From the NCBI GenBank assembly GCA_012861695.1, contig JAAOOA010000006.1, forward strand, positions 31,344,734 through 31,408,733: 64,000 bases of DNA, given 5' to 3'. Of the stretch, positions 32,310 to 43,056 are shown in pieces; within the stretch, counting starts at the first letter, position 1; each line of letters starts with the position of its first letter. The notes beneath the pieces were generated by a model. It was not told the origin of the DNA and did not search any database. It saw nothing but the letters and a program-made list of their open reading frames with translations. Made by a program: the position numbers and the translations under genes. This DNA comes from Trematomus loennbergii (lineage: Eukaryota > Chordata > Actinopteri > Perciformes > Nototheniidae).

Positions 32310-33290
32310 GAGAGTGGAGAAATGCATTCAGTGAAAACGATTGCATTTATCCCAGAGTAAGAGTCTTCTCTCTCCACATTTCCACTTTTCACCATAATGT
32401 CCGTTTCAAAGAGATGTCATTTGACAGAGCCGCGGCCACGGGAGCTGCCGCGGTGCGTTCAAGAACCTCGTAGAAAATCGGCCCTTTTTCTGTGTCAGCC
32501 CCCATGCCAAAACTCCCTTTTATGGAAGGTTTGGCAGCGGAGTAGGCCACCAGAGAATACTACAGCTTCTTAGCTGTGGCTCCAAAGTCGAAAAGAGGCC
32601 CTGTTGCAAGAACGGTGGGTTACGTATATAGTAACCCTAGTTCTAGAGTGATGTGTGTGTGAAAAATGCATTTAGTAAAAACGATTGCATTTATCCCAGA
32701 GTAAGAGTCATATCTCTCCACAATTCCACATTTTCCCATAATGTCTCGTTGAGATCGGCAAGGCCGTTTTCATACGATGTTAATTGGACACCCATTATGA
32801 GGCGCGGCCCCCGTGAGAGTGGCCGCGGTGCGTTCAGGGACCTCCGCAGAAGAACAGTGCGTTACGTAGTGTAACTCTAGTTCTAAAGTGATATGTGTGT
32901 GTAAAATGCATTCAGTAAAAACGATTGCATTTATCCCAGAGTAAGAGTCATCTCTCTCCACATTCCACATTTCCCCATAATGTCCGTTTCAAGGAGACGG
33001 CATTATGACGACGCGCGCCCCCCCCGTGAGAGTGGCCGCGGTGCGTTCAGGGACCTCCGCAGAAGAACAGTGGGTTACGTAGTGTAACTCTAGTTCTAGA
33101 GTGATATGTGTGTGTAAAATGCATTCAGTAAAAACGATTGCATTTATCCCAGAGTAAGAGTCATCTCTCTCCACATTCCACATTTTCCACATTTCCCCAT
33201 AATGTCCGTTTCAAGAGACGGCATTATGACGACGCGCGGCCCCCCCCCGAGAGCGGGCCGCGGTGCGTTCATGGACAGAAGAAGCTCCGA
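32310..33290 (+). repeat. DIRS copy 2 5' tandem array
   Basis: Four related units, the clearest starting at 32610, 32853 and 33065 (243, then 212 bases). Each has GTTAC-N5/6-GTAAC (32620-32635, 32861-32875, 33074-33088), an 'acgattgcatttatcccagag'-type block and a GC-rich 'ggccgcggtgcgttcaggga'-type block. The first, longer unit also includes sequence resembling 33385-33535. Upstream, 31830-32220 looks like degraded coding sequence but I cannot assign it. Confidence 0.8.
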
Positions 33291-34500
33291 TTAATGCTTA
33301 TTTCTCTCTAAGAGAAAACAGCATTATGGTGGAGCGCGCGCTCTCACGGGAGCATGCCGTGGTGCGTTCAGGGACCTCAGTTAAAAATCGGCCGTTTTTT
33401 TCTCTGAGTGGAAACTACATTATAGAAAAACGGCCCTTTCTGTGTCAGCCCCCCATGGGTCAAACTTCCTTTTATGGAGGGTTTGACGGCGGAGTGGGCC
33501 ACCAGAGAGTACCACAGCTTCATAGCTGCGGCTCCGCAGCTGATTGCACATCCCCTAACACAATGTTATGGGGAATGGAAAATCAGTGGTGTATTAACAG
33601 AGCGCATGGACAGGACACTGAGACTGGGTTATTCACTCCAGTTTTGCAGCATCCCTCCTCCGTTCAGAGGCAGGAGAGAGCACATCTGTCATCCCAGGAG
33701 GAGGTTTCCTCTCAGCATGTGCACTCTCAAGTCAGAGAGAAGGGGCATTATTCCCTGTACTTCCTGGTTCCCAAGAAGACAGGAGAATTCAGGCCCATTC
33801 TGGATCTTCAATGCCTGAACCAGCACATTGCATGCAAGAAGTTCCATATGTTAACTATGAAACAGTTACTGAGACTGGTGCAGCCAGGCGATTGGTTCAC
33901 AACCATCGACCTGAAGAACGCTTACTTTCATGGCGAAATTGCTCCAAGAGCACAGAAAGTATTGCGTTTTGCCTTCCAGGGGGTAGCCTACGAGTACAAC
34001 AGACTGCCGTTCGGCTACTCCCTATCCCCACGCACGTTCAGCCACGACGCTGCAACCGCTGCGGGACCATGGCATGAGGGACGACCTCATAGTTATGGCC
34101 AGGTCCAGGGAATGGGCAATACTGCACACAGCCCAATTGATCCTACACCTAACCAAGTTGGGTTGAAAAAGAAGTTGCGGTCAATTGGAAGAAGAGCTCC
34201 CCCATACCTCACCAGCAGGTAGAATATCTGGGGGTGATGCTCGATGCAGGCAGACTACGTGTCACCCTGACAGAAAGCAGACAGGCATCCCTGCTGCGGG
34301 CAGTCTGCAGGCTGCGTCAGGGGGCGACGGTGACAGCTTTGATCATCATGCAGACTTTGGGTCTCATGACGGCTGCTCACTCCGTAGTGCCACTCGGACT
34401 GCTGCATGCACGTCGCATGCAGATGTGGTTTACCGGCCTTCGTTTAGATCTTAAGACACAAACGACGTCTGGTGGCCATCCCCCCCCTCAGTAGAGAGCA
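33263..34500 (+). pseudogene. DIRS reverse transcriptase, copy 2
   Basis: A 319-codon frame (33263-34222) carries the RT fingers and palm: F-L-V-P-K-K-T-G-E-F-R-P-I-L-D-L, then T-T-I-D-L-K-N-A-Y-F-H (catalytic Asp at 33908-33910) and L-P-F-G-Y-S-L-S-P-R-T-F. The frame shifts just after that, and the motif expected to be YxDD appears in another frame as M-R-D-D-L-I-V, lacking the Tyr. A second shift precedes V-E-Y-L-G-V-M-L-D-A-G (from about 34215). These lesions match copy 1. Unlike copy 1, the K-V-L-R-F-A-F-Q-G segment is uninterrupted. The first 100 or so residues of the frame are tandem-repeat sequence and probably not native protein. Confidence 0.9.
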
Positions 34501-34539
34501 ACCTCCGATTCTGGGGGTCCCCAGAGAATCTGCGGAGGG

Positions 34540-35243
34540 AGCTCCACTGGGGCAGGTAACCTCCTATATCACAGTCTTCACAGACGCTTCAAAGAAAAAG
34601 AAAGTGACAGGATGGGGGGGGACGTGTCTAGAAAGGGCTGTGGGTGGTTGCTGGCCTCTGGCGGCACAGCAACCTCCTGGAGCTGCAAGCAGTGATGTTG
34701 GTCCTACAGCACTGCAAACCCTTAATACAGGGCAAACAGGTGCTAGTAAGGAGCGACAACCGCACCACAGTGGCGTACATCAACAGGCAGGGCGGAGTCC
34801 GCTCAATAGCCTGGTTGACCGCAGCAGAGAACCTGTGGCTGTGGGTTTCACAGATTGTGTTGTCTCTAAGGGCTCTTCACATCCCGGGACGGGAGAACAG
34901 GGGGGCCGACCTCATGTCAAGAGGCGGACCCCTGCCAGACGAGTGGAGGCTTCACCCGGAGGTGGTGAAGCAGGTCTGGACTCAGTTCGGTAGAGCAGAG
35001 GTGGACCTGTTCGCCAATCGGCGCAACAGCCACTGTGCCCTGTGGTTCTCCCTGGCTCGGTGGGACAACCCGCCCTTGGGGGTCGACACATTTGCACACG
35101 AGCCATGGCCAAGAAAGCTGCTTTACGCCTTTCCACCGCAGCACCTTATCCCCCCCCCTCCTGGAGAGGGTGAGGCGGGAACAGCTGTCAATCATCCTGG
35201 TGGCCCCAGATCGCCGTCTGGCGCCGTGGTAACGCGGGGGTAA
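34540..35243 (+). pseudogene. DIRS RNase H domain, copy 2
   Basis: First Asp in V-F-T-D-A-S (34583-34585), then a frame change before L-E-L-Q-A-V, R-S-D-N and H-I-P-G-R-E-N-R-G-A-D (frame 34644-35243). The domain order and residues fit DIRS RNase H. The frameshift separates the first catalytic Asp from the rest, so the enzyme is inactive as encoded. The C-terminal portion differs from copy 1 after a small deletion near 35150. Confidence 0.85.
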
Positions 35244-35352
35244 CACAGATGATGGTGGGCCAGCCCTGGGCGATTCCTCAGGTCTGGGGAGCGCTGTCTC
35301 AGGAAGCAGGTGCAATAGGGGCGTTACCCACTCTGGGCCAACCTCTCCAGGC

Positions 35353-36288
35353 TTGGCTCCTGAGAGGGACAGGCTGAGACAGGTGGGGCTGTCTGATAAC
35401 CTTATTCAGACTATCCAAGCAGCAAGAGCAGAATCCACCACAGCTTGTTACAGGCCAAAGTGGGCGGGATTCCGGCGATGGTGTGAAGGAAGGAGTCTAG
35501 AGCCTCTGTCGTGCACGCTGGCTCTATTCTTACCTACTTACAGATACTGGGGACAGGGGGCTGGCTCATTCCACAATTAAGGTGTATGCAGCAGCCATTT
35601 CGTCCTGCCATGAGGGATTTGGAGGCAGGTCAGCCTTCAATCAGCCGCTTATGGCGCGGTTTTTTGCAGGGGTCAGGAGGCAGCGCCCAGTAGGCACGCC
35701 TCCGCCCCGCAGTGGGACCTGCCGTTGGTGCTCGAGGCTCTGGTCACAGAACCATTTGAGCCTCTGGACCTCTCCTCCCTAAAGCACTGTCATGGAAGAC
35801 AGCTTGCTACTTGCCTGACTTCGGCTAAAAGAGTGTCCGAGCTGACCGCTCTGTCGGTACACCCAAGTTGTCTTTTGATCCGGGGTGACCGTAGCGGGGC
35901 GACACTCAGGCCGAACCCCTCCTTTACTCCTAAGAGTATCAGAAGTTCATTCAGATCAAGGGCTATTCAGTTAGGTGGCTTTAATCTTCCACCCCATATT
36001 GGGGCCAGGGAGGCTAAATTGCACCTCCTCTGCCCAGTGCGTGCGCTAGCATGCTATGTAGAGCGCACGGCTGCCATTAGGCGCACTGAACAACTGTTTG
36101 TGTGCTTTGGGGATGGGGTGGCTGGAAAAGCCCTCTCAAAGAAGCGCCTAACAGGATGGCTATGCAGGTGCATTACACATGCCTATGGACGGGCGGGGAG
36201 AGCCTTCCTCACTATTGCCCATGCCCACTCTACACGGAGCGTGTGTGAGTGGGGGATGTGGTGCACTTATGTTTTCCCGTGCTCCTGA
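35353..36288 (+). pseudogene. DIRS tyrosine recombinase, copy 2, C-terminus lost
   Basis: The N-terminal domain begins with A-P-E-R-D-R-L-R-Q-V-G-L-S at 35353 and is broken by frameshifts near 35520-35590 and about 35700. The catalytic part (35725-36288) retains Arg in S-A-K-R-V-S-E-L. A stretch of about 11 residues before it is scrambled by compensating small indels. A deletion relative to copy 1 joins two GGGAGAGCC-containing repeats (36197-36205). The encoded protein therefore has an H-S-T-R motif but loses the Trp and the nucleophilic Tyr. It cannot catalyse recombination. Confidence 0.9.
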
Positions 36289-36525
36289 GGGACCTGGGGA
36301 ACATGGTGCGCGGTAGGCTCCAGACGGCACTCCATGCACACTCTACACGAGGTAAGCGTGTGTGAGTGTGCCTTATCCAAGTTGCGGCCCCGACTTCTCC
36401 ACGGTTACAACCGGATGGGAGGAAGTGGGGATGCAGTGGATGTTAGCCAAAAGCCGGTCAGGGACGGTGTGGTGGGTCGATGTTGTTGGACGACAGGGCG
36501 TTTATACATCGGGGCTCCGCCCACT

Positions 36526-36622
36526 GTACCCATAGAGTCCAGTAGAGGGCGGAGCCTGTGTGAGATATAACGGGGGTACGTATTGTAACCCTAGTTATAT
36601 AAACACAGGCGGAGCCCTCTAC
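36526..36622. repeat. DIRS copy 2 internal complementary region
   Basis: Reverse complement of both element tips joined at AAC (36569-36571), the mirror image of the copy 1 arrangement. One T is lost from the first GTTAC half-site (near 36577). Confidence 0.9.
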
Positions 36623-36667
36623 CTGGAGGCCCTGTCTTTCCTAGTCCGCTCGCTGAAGAGTGTATAG

Positions 36668-36823
36668 GATAGTGGGGCGGCGGCTGTAGCCGCCTTATAT
36701 ACTGTGGGCCTGCGCGCGCATTCAGGTAGGCTCGCCCCGATTGGCCGGCTACGTTTACGTAAATTCAGTAGGTGAAAGCACGCACAGCATGATAGAGAGT
36801 AGTACCCATAGAGTCCAGTAGAG
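36668..36823. repeat. DIRS copy 2 inverted terminal repeat, right
   Basis: Partner of 31609-31760. The element continues to 36870, where the right tip carries GTTAC-N5-GTAAC at 36851-36865. Confidence 0.9.
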
Positions 36824-36873
36824 GGCTCCGCCTGTGTTTATATAACTAGGGTTACAATACGTAACCCCCCGTT

Positions 36874-37127
36874 TCATCCCACAGGCCATAAGACTATTAA
36901 ACACCTAAACTTTGAAACAACATCCATAACATTCATCTGGCTGCTACTTAGAAATTATTTATCTAATATATCATATTCAATCACTTGTATATAGACTCTT
37001 ATTGCACTATTTCACTTTTTACTATTTTACTATTTTTATTTTTGTATTTACTGCACTATTTTGTCTGTGTATCTGTTTTATTGTGTTGCACTGTTGGAGG
37101 AGCCTGTGACCTAAGGGGGGGGGGGTA
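36874..37127 (+). mobile_element. LINE ORF2 C-terminus, part 2, and 3' UTR
   Basis: Resumes the frame interrupted at 31587 and reads through P-Q-A-I-R-L-L-N-T to a TAA stop at 36906-36908. An AT-rich 3' UTR follows, with GTTGGAGGAGCCTGTGACC at the end. A G run (37117-37126) terminates the recognisable part. Confidence 0.8.
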
Positions 37128-37146
37128 GGACACTTCTAAGCACATG

Positions 37147-37797
37147 GTGTAGTCCCATAGCTGAGGATTCTGGGTAGTGTAGTGTCTTCTGCCATCCACA
37201 CACTACGAACAAATATTTGTTTCTCCGAATCGAAAGGGGAAAATACAAAAGCATTGCACACAATTTAAACCAATCAATGTTGTGTAATTAACAAGGATAA
37301 TCTGGTGTTTTTGAGTCGATGAGTAGTGCAGATATCACTGTAAATAAAATCAATCGACAGTAAGGAGAATACTTACTTCCGGGTGTAAAATCCTCCGTTA
37401 TCCAATGGTAATGGACGCTCATCGCTCTTTGGGTCCGTAATACAATAAAGGGGACATGATCAAATAGGAATATAATTATCTTTTAAATAACGTTAACTAA
37501 AGGGAACAATCTATTTGACACAGCTGAAGCTCTGGCCTTCCTTAAAAACTAACTCATTTAATAAAAATCACAGTTGTATTACACACAATGCACTGTTTTT
37601 TGAGAACAAAAATTGGTAAATAATGCACCATAATACATTCTGACGAAAAATAAAAATGATTATGAATACAAATAAAATAAAAGAAGCCTCCCGTGAGTTA
37701 CTACAAGCTATAAAGTAGATTTTAAAAACGTTTTATAGAATAAAAGCTGTTAAGGAGTCGTGGTGGAGTCACGCATTCTGGTGAGACCAGGTTGCTG
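37147..37797 (-). repeat. Interspersed repeat B2
   Basis: Reverse complement of B1 (29218-29990), missing about 110 bases near its right end. It lies just past the LINE tail. Confidence 0.7.
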
Positions 37798-37962
37798 TAG
37801 ACACACTGAAGTGACACTTTTACACACACACTGTAGCGGTTTGACTATAGTTGCTGGGTGCCAGTCAGGTCAAGCCTGACAATTTAGAGTTAAGATCAAG
37901 TCAAACCCTACAAAGGGTACATTTTACCGACAGGAAAAACATACAGCACATGCGCCTCTTAA

Positions 37963-38657
37963 CCTGTTTAGCCCGAGAGCCCCCGGGGGCTGCAGGTTTT
38001 TTTTCACGAAACTGTGTCTCAGGGCTTCTTAACATTTAAAAATCTATGAATGTGTCATACCCATTTAACGGGAAGAAACTCAGCTAACTGACGATAGAAC
38101 AATTTTTACCGAAACAAAACACAAGTATCACAAGAAGCGTCTAAATGAGCCCTGAGCGAAAAAATGCTAACACACTTAGCACAGAACTCTAGGTATAAAT
38201 ACCCTTATTACATATCGGATCTGCACAAACAATATATCGATTAGCAAGCTTAGATTCCACAGATTCTAGGGTATAAGTACCATCATTGAGCGATCTGAAC
38301 TCGCGACAGGGGACCCCAGAAGTGGGGTTTATTTTTGCTAAACCTCTCTAAAAAGGTCAAATGTCACTTGTTTTGCATTAATCTTGATACAGGGTACTTA
38401 TTATATGTTATAGTTTGGATTCCTAAAGCTTTTAGTCTACTATCCCATCATTCACGGGTGGTTTTCACTATAAGTAATGTTTTATTTTTGGACGGACACT
38501 ATAATTTACATTTTTTTACTATGTTCAATCTGAATTTACTTTAAAATAAAAAGATTCTATATGATTCTGACTTTTCTACATCCAACTCACAGGTTTATCA
38601 TTGCTTTGAAAAAAATATTATTAATTTACCCATTTTACAAGTGAAGTTATAGTAATT
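37963..38657 (+). mobile_element. piggyBac MITE C, 3' truncated
   Basis: Starts CCTGTTTAGCCCGAGAG right after TTAA (37959-37962). Its 5' part (37963-38330) resembles the autonomous copy at 62161 and its later part resembles MITE A. The terminal 50 or so bases and second TTAA are missing. Confidence 0.85.
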
Positions 38658-40890
38658 TCAGTCAGACAACTCACGTGTTTCTTAATATGTTTATTATAAG
38701 CAGCATATCGTTTGAGTTTGGCGTCTAGGCTCGGGCCTCATCACTCCACAGAAGAACATTGAGTGATGATTAGATAACTATCCCCCGAGCCTACAGGTGG
38801 AAGCTGGGGTGGAGCTGGGGTGGAGCTGGTGGAGCTGGGTGGTGGCAGACAAGTAGCAGCAACATGAAACACAGCAGCAGGAACATGAACGTAGCAATAG
38901 CAACTGAACACAGTAAATGAATAGCTTTGAACAAAAACACACAACACATCTCTTTAAATGCAGACAAATAATATATTCAATAGTTCAAAAACAATGAGTC
39001 CCATTTGAGTGAAAAAGGTGTAATCAATATAGTTCATGAAAAATAGTCCAACAAAAATAACATAATCCACAAAACTCCATTCCAGGTTTTCTTTGTACAG
39101 TCCACGGCTATCCCAAAACAATAATCCACATAGCGTATTAGTTTCAGTTCAGTTCACCAATCACAGAAAACACATCTTCGTTTAATTTCCCCATCCTCCC
39201 ACACAACACTTTAAATAAATACAGATTACCCTGCTTCGTGTTGTAAGGTCTGAGTATTAAGTCCAGGCCGGGTTTTATGCCATCTTCCCTGACTAAACTC
39301 CCAACCCGGAAGTGTCAGCGCCTGCCGGCGTTCTATTTACATTTCCGTGCGCTGCTCTCCGCAGCAGAGAAACAGCGATCCAACAGGGCCGAGCACCAGC
39401 TTCCGTGCAGCCAATAGAGGGGTTTTCCCCCTGTGACGATCGCGATGGTTTGCTCGCCTCTTTATCGACCCGCCTTGTCACAGCTGACGAAACATTTTTA
39501 TTGGCTTGTGGAGGAGTGGGCGGGTAGGTTTTGTATCACAGGAGGGATTGTGTGTGTTGGTATGACAGGCAGAATCACTACAACACATCAATGTTTGAAT
39601 CATGTGTCACAATCCGGGGATCATTCACTAGTAATGTCCAACCATAAGAATGCAGGTGTACAGAGACTATTCTCACTATTAGTCTGCAAATATGCTGTTT
39701 ATATTTATAACAACAATCAATAAGTCAAGTTGTGATAGGATCCAAATAATGCAAGATGCAGTTAAGAGTTTAAAGATGGCCGTGATCTGACCTAGGGGCT
39801 GATCCAGGGGTGATGGAGGTATTTTCTAAACTCATTGGACAACTATCAGCAATTGAATGCAGTTAAGATGCAAGTTAAAACTTCACACTTTCCATGAAAA
39901 TAACTAATTTAGAGGATTGTGCTACCCTGGCACACTACCTCAGTGTTGTCGAGTTATTTTAATTTAATGATAAAAGGAGAAAGAAAAATAACAGAGAGAA
40001 CACGAATGTGTAATAAATTAATTGGTTTTCTTTTCAACTCAGAGGATATTAAAATGTGTTTACTCTCAATAATACACTCTAAACAGAAATGTTTTTAAAT
40101 AAATAATAGGATAAACAGATTCAATAGAACAATAAAAAGTAGAAATTATAAAAACGTTCTTACGAAGGTGCTAGAGTTCGCCAAAGTTCCAAGGTTGTGC
40201 CCTTGGGCCTAGAGTGACTGAACAGAAGTTAGGAGCAGAGTCAGAGGGAGCAACAAAGAGATATAGGGGAGGAAAAAGACAGAGAGAGAGGCAGAGGCAA
40301 AAACAGACACAAAAAGAGACCGCAGCCAAGGTAATGAGCATTAGAAAAGCAGAGCGAAGATGAAAAGACTATCTCCCATGTTTTATTCATATAGTTTGTT
40401 TTTAGCCTGTCGGCTCACATTAACTGATGTGCACACACGTACACATCAGCATTTATAAGAGATTGCACAATATATTTGTTCCTAATACAGAATTTTTGGT
40501 TGAATGGCACTTTACAGAACAAATGTTTGGAGTCCTTGTTGGAAACTGCAGTAAACTGACTATTGGGATACTTTCCACATTTCCACTTTATTACAATAAA
40601 ACAGAGTTACGTTATCTCATGGAACTAATGTATAAAACATAATAAACAGAACCATAAGTAAATGGGTTTTCCATGAGAGACACTAATGATTGCCTATTGC
40701 CTATACTGTATGCAAATACAGTTCATCTATATTGGCACTAACATTTACTGTTATTAATTTGCATTCTTTCCTCCTGACTTGGACAAAGGTTTTGTGATAA
40801 AGCCTTATTGCCTTGTCATTAATTGCCACTTTGTACTCCTCAAATAAGGCAATGTATTGTTCTAAAGTTGGACTCTTACCTAACTCATTT
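38658..40890. other. Little recognised; short minisatellite
   Basis: A 'ggagctggggt'-type repeat occupies about 38806-38850. The stretch 39290-39540 is relatively GC- and CpG-rich with CCAAT/ATTGG motifs, but I see no gene there. The remainder is AT-rich and featureless. Confidence 0.45.
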
Positions 40891-40892
40891 AG

Positions 40893-41530
40893 GAATACAT
40901 TACATTTCATTTAGCTGACGCTTTTATCCAAAGTGACTTACAATAAGTGCAATAAACCATGAAGATTCAAACTGAGAACAACAAGCCAGCCAAACCCTTG
41001 GAAGTGCTGGTGCAATAGTAAAAACTCGTAAGCCCTTTTTTTTTCCTTTTGTTTAATTTAATAGCCAAGGTGCAATCAAAACAGGTGGGGTTTCAGTTTG
41101 CAATGGAAATTGTGTAGACTTTTTGCTGTCCTGATAGTAATGGGGAGCTTGTTCTACCATTTTGGAGCCAGGATAGAAAACAGCAGTGTTTTTGCTGAGG
41201 GGTATCTGTGTTGAGGGGTACCTGGGTCCCACTTGCAGTAAAGGAGCAGCAAGCCAATTACCTGATGCAGAGTGAAGTGCACATGCTGGATGGTTTGACC
41301 ATGTCCTGGATGTAAGAAGCTCCGGATCCCTTCACAGCACCGTAGACTTGTACCAGTGTCTTGAAGCAGATTCTGGTAGCCACTGGCAGCCAGTGAAGGG
41401 ACGGACGGAGAGGTGTATTGTGGGAGAACTAAGATTGCTGCATTCTGAATTAGCTGCTAGGTAGACCAACCAGAGAGTTGCAGTAGTCAACGCATGAAAT
41501 AACAATAGCTTGGAACAGGAACTGCAAATA
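40893..41530. repeat. Teleost interspersed repeat
   Basis: Begins with the very common fish block TTAGCTGACGCTTTTATCCA. A second familiar block, ending around GAGAGTTGCAGTAGTCAACG, follows near 41475-41495. These are typically seen as dispersed noncoding repeats. The family name and exact limits are not certain. Confidence 0.55.
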
Positions 41531-41900
41531 CATAACAATACCACACACAGCAGATTATTTGGGATGTAACAGAGTCGTTCAGATTCATATGTTCAGGTAT
41601 CATATCTTTAGTATACAAAGTGACAGTGAGATGCATCTCACTGGCTGTTGGAGAACTTCTTTACAGAAATGTCTCAAGGTTAAATCATTCATGCAAAATG
41701 TATGCACTGACAGAAGTAAACAAAAAGTACAAGGCTTTGCACAGAAATAAAAGTTAGGTCAATTTTAAGTCCCAAAATGCATTGCTATACGAAACATTAA
41801 CAAAACATCAACTTAAGTTATATATTTAAAATTGAAGGAGAAACCCCTTCGCTTAGTTGTTCTGGAAGTCGATTTGAGCTGTCACACATGAGGATAATAA

Positions 41901-42015
<115 letters not shown>

Positions 42016-42404
42016 TTGTGCTTTTAAAACTCAACTTGAAGTTGACTTGACTAGAGCATGGAGCGAAAGAGAACATCAACACACTGACTTTAACTTCCTG
42101 TGCAGCGCTTGCACACTTTGCCTGTACACAAGCACAGAGAGTGCCTGTGGCATCAGTGTACCTGTCATACACTGTGCCTGTGTGTGCAACAAAAGTTATT
42201 CCCCCCATAACATGCAATATAATCATTAGAATGGGTTTCCTTACATTTGTGTTTTAACGAGAGGGTTCCATTTAAAGACCCGGTCATGAAGAATGTACGT
42301 TATGATCTGCTTTTGCTTGAAATTGTGATGCTTCATATTTGACCCTGCATAACCAAGAAAAACTCAACCTGAGACCAGTATTTCCAGGAGTGATTATCAC
42401 CATC

Positions 42405-42545
42405 TTACCATTCATTTTCTATACTGCTTATTTTATTCATATGGGACTGGGTGTAGGATACATTGTGGATAGGTTGTCAGCTTTTTACCAGGAAAACACA
42501 CATTTAGACAACAATTCACACTGATACTTACAGCTACAGGTAGGC
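42405..42545 (+). repeat. Diverged common fish repeat
   Basis: Starts CCATTCATTTTCTATACTGC and includes ACAACAATTCACACT near its end, in the order seen in a very abundant teleost interspersed repeat. Highly diverged. Confidence 0.5.
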
Positions 42546-42584
42546 GGATAGTTAGGCTTCCCTTTCAATGGACGGATAGGATGC

Positions 42585-43056
42585 CATGCCAGTGGAGAAT
42601 AACTTGATACAGTGGAGAAAACATGAAGTGCCCTGTAATGTTCTCATCTATTGGGGAAACTTTATAAAGTGTCCTCAGTTCATCTCAATCAGTTGAGAAT
42701 ACATAAAAACAATGAAGTTTCCTCTTGGGGTTTAATCCAGTGGAGTAAACGTGATTAAAATGCCCCCAAGGTGCCCTTCCAGGAGACAAAATGTGATGAA
42801 CTGCCCTAAAGAGTTCCCATCCAGTGAAAAACACATCATAAAGTGTCAATAAGACTTCCCTTACAGAGTCAAATATGATAAAAATGCCCTATCGCGTTCT
42901 CCTTCAGTGGAGAAAACCCAACAATGTGTCATTTAGGCTTCTCTTCCAGTGCAGTGGAGAAAACACAATAAAGTGCCCTACAGGGTTTCCATCCAGTGGA
43001 AACAACATGAGAGTGTTTCCTGAAAGGCTTCCCGTCATTGGAGAACATATGATAAA
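42585..43056. repeat. Degenerate ~50-bp satellite, left block
   Basis: About nine poorly conserved units built around 'ccagtggagaaaacatgataaagtgccct'-type sequence. It stops at repeat A3 and continues at 45004-45125. Confidence 0.7.

Larger units (their letters stand above)
31588..36870 (+). mobile_element. DIRS1-type retrotransposon, copy 2
   Basis: 5.28 kb element in the opposite orientation to copy 1. GTT lies before it (31585-31587) and after it (36871-36873). Inverted terminal repeats are at 31609-31760 and 36668-36823, and the internal complementary region is at 36526-36622. Coding order is RT, RNase H, tyrosine recombinase on the plus strand, all broken. It is longer than copy 1 because its 5' region has more tandem units, and it lacks about 350 bases around the recombinase 3' end. 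It inserted into a LINE 3' end, a target unrelated to that of copy 1. Confidence 0.95.

Noticed and set aside
36334..36570. 78-codon frame near the DIRS 3' end, conserved in both copies (also 9105-9332)
   Set aside because: It overlaps the internal complementary region and repeats of the recombinase end. Similarity between copies is explained by overall element identity.
8794..36870. The two DIRS copies as arms of a segmental inverted duplication
   Set aside because: Their flanks are unrelated (piggyBac MITE versus LINE), and each shows its own insertion junction.
39290..39540. CpG-island promoter of a host gene
   Set aside because: Moderate GC with CCAAT-like motifs but no exon, transcript signal or recognisable coding sequence follows in either direction.
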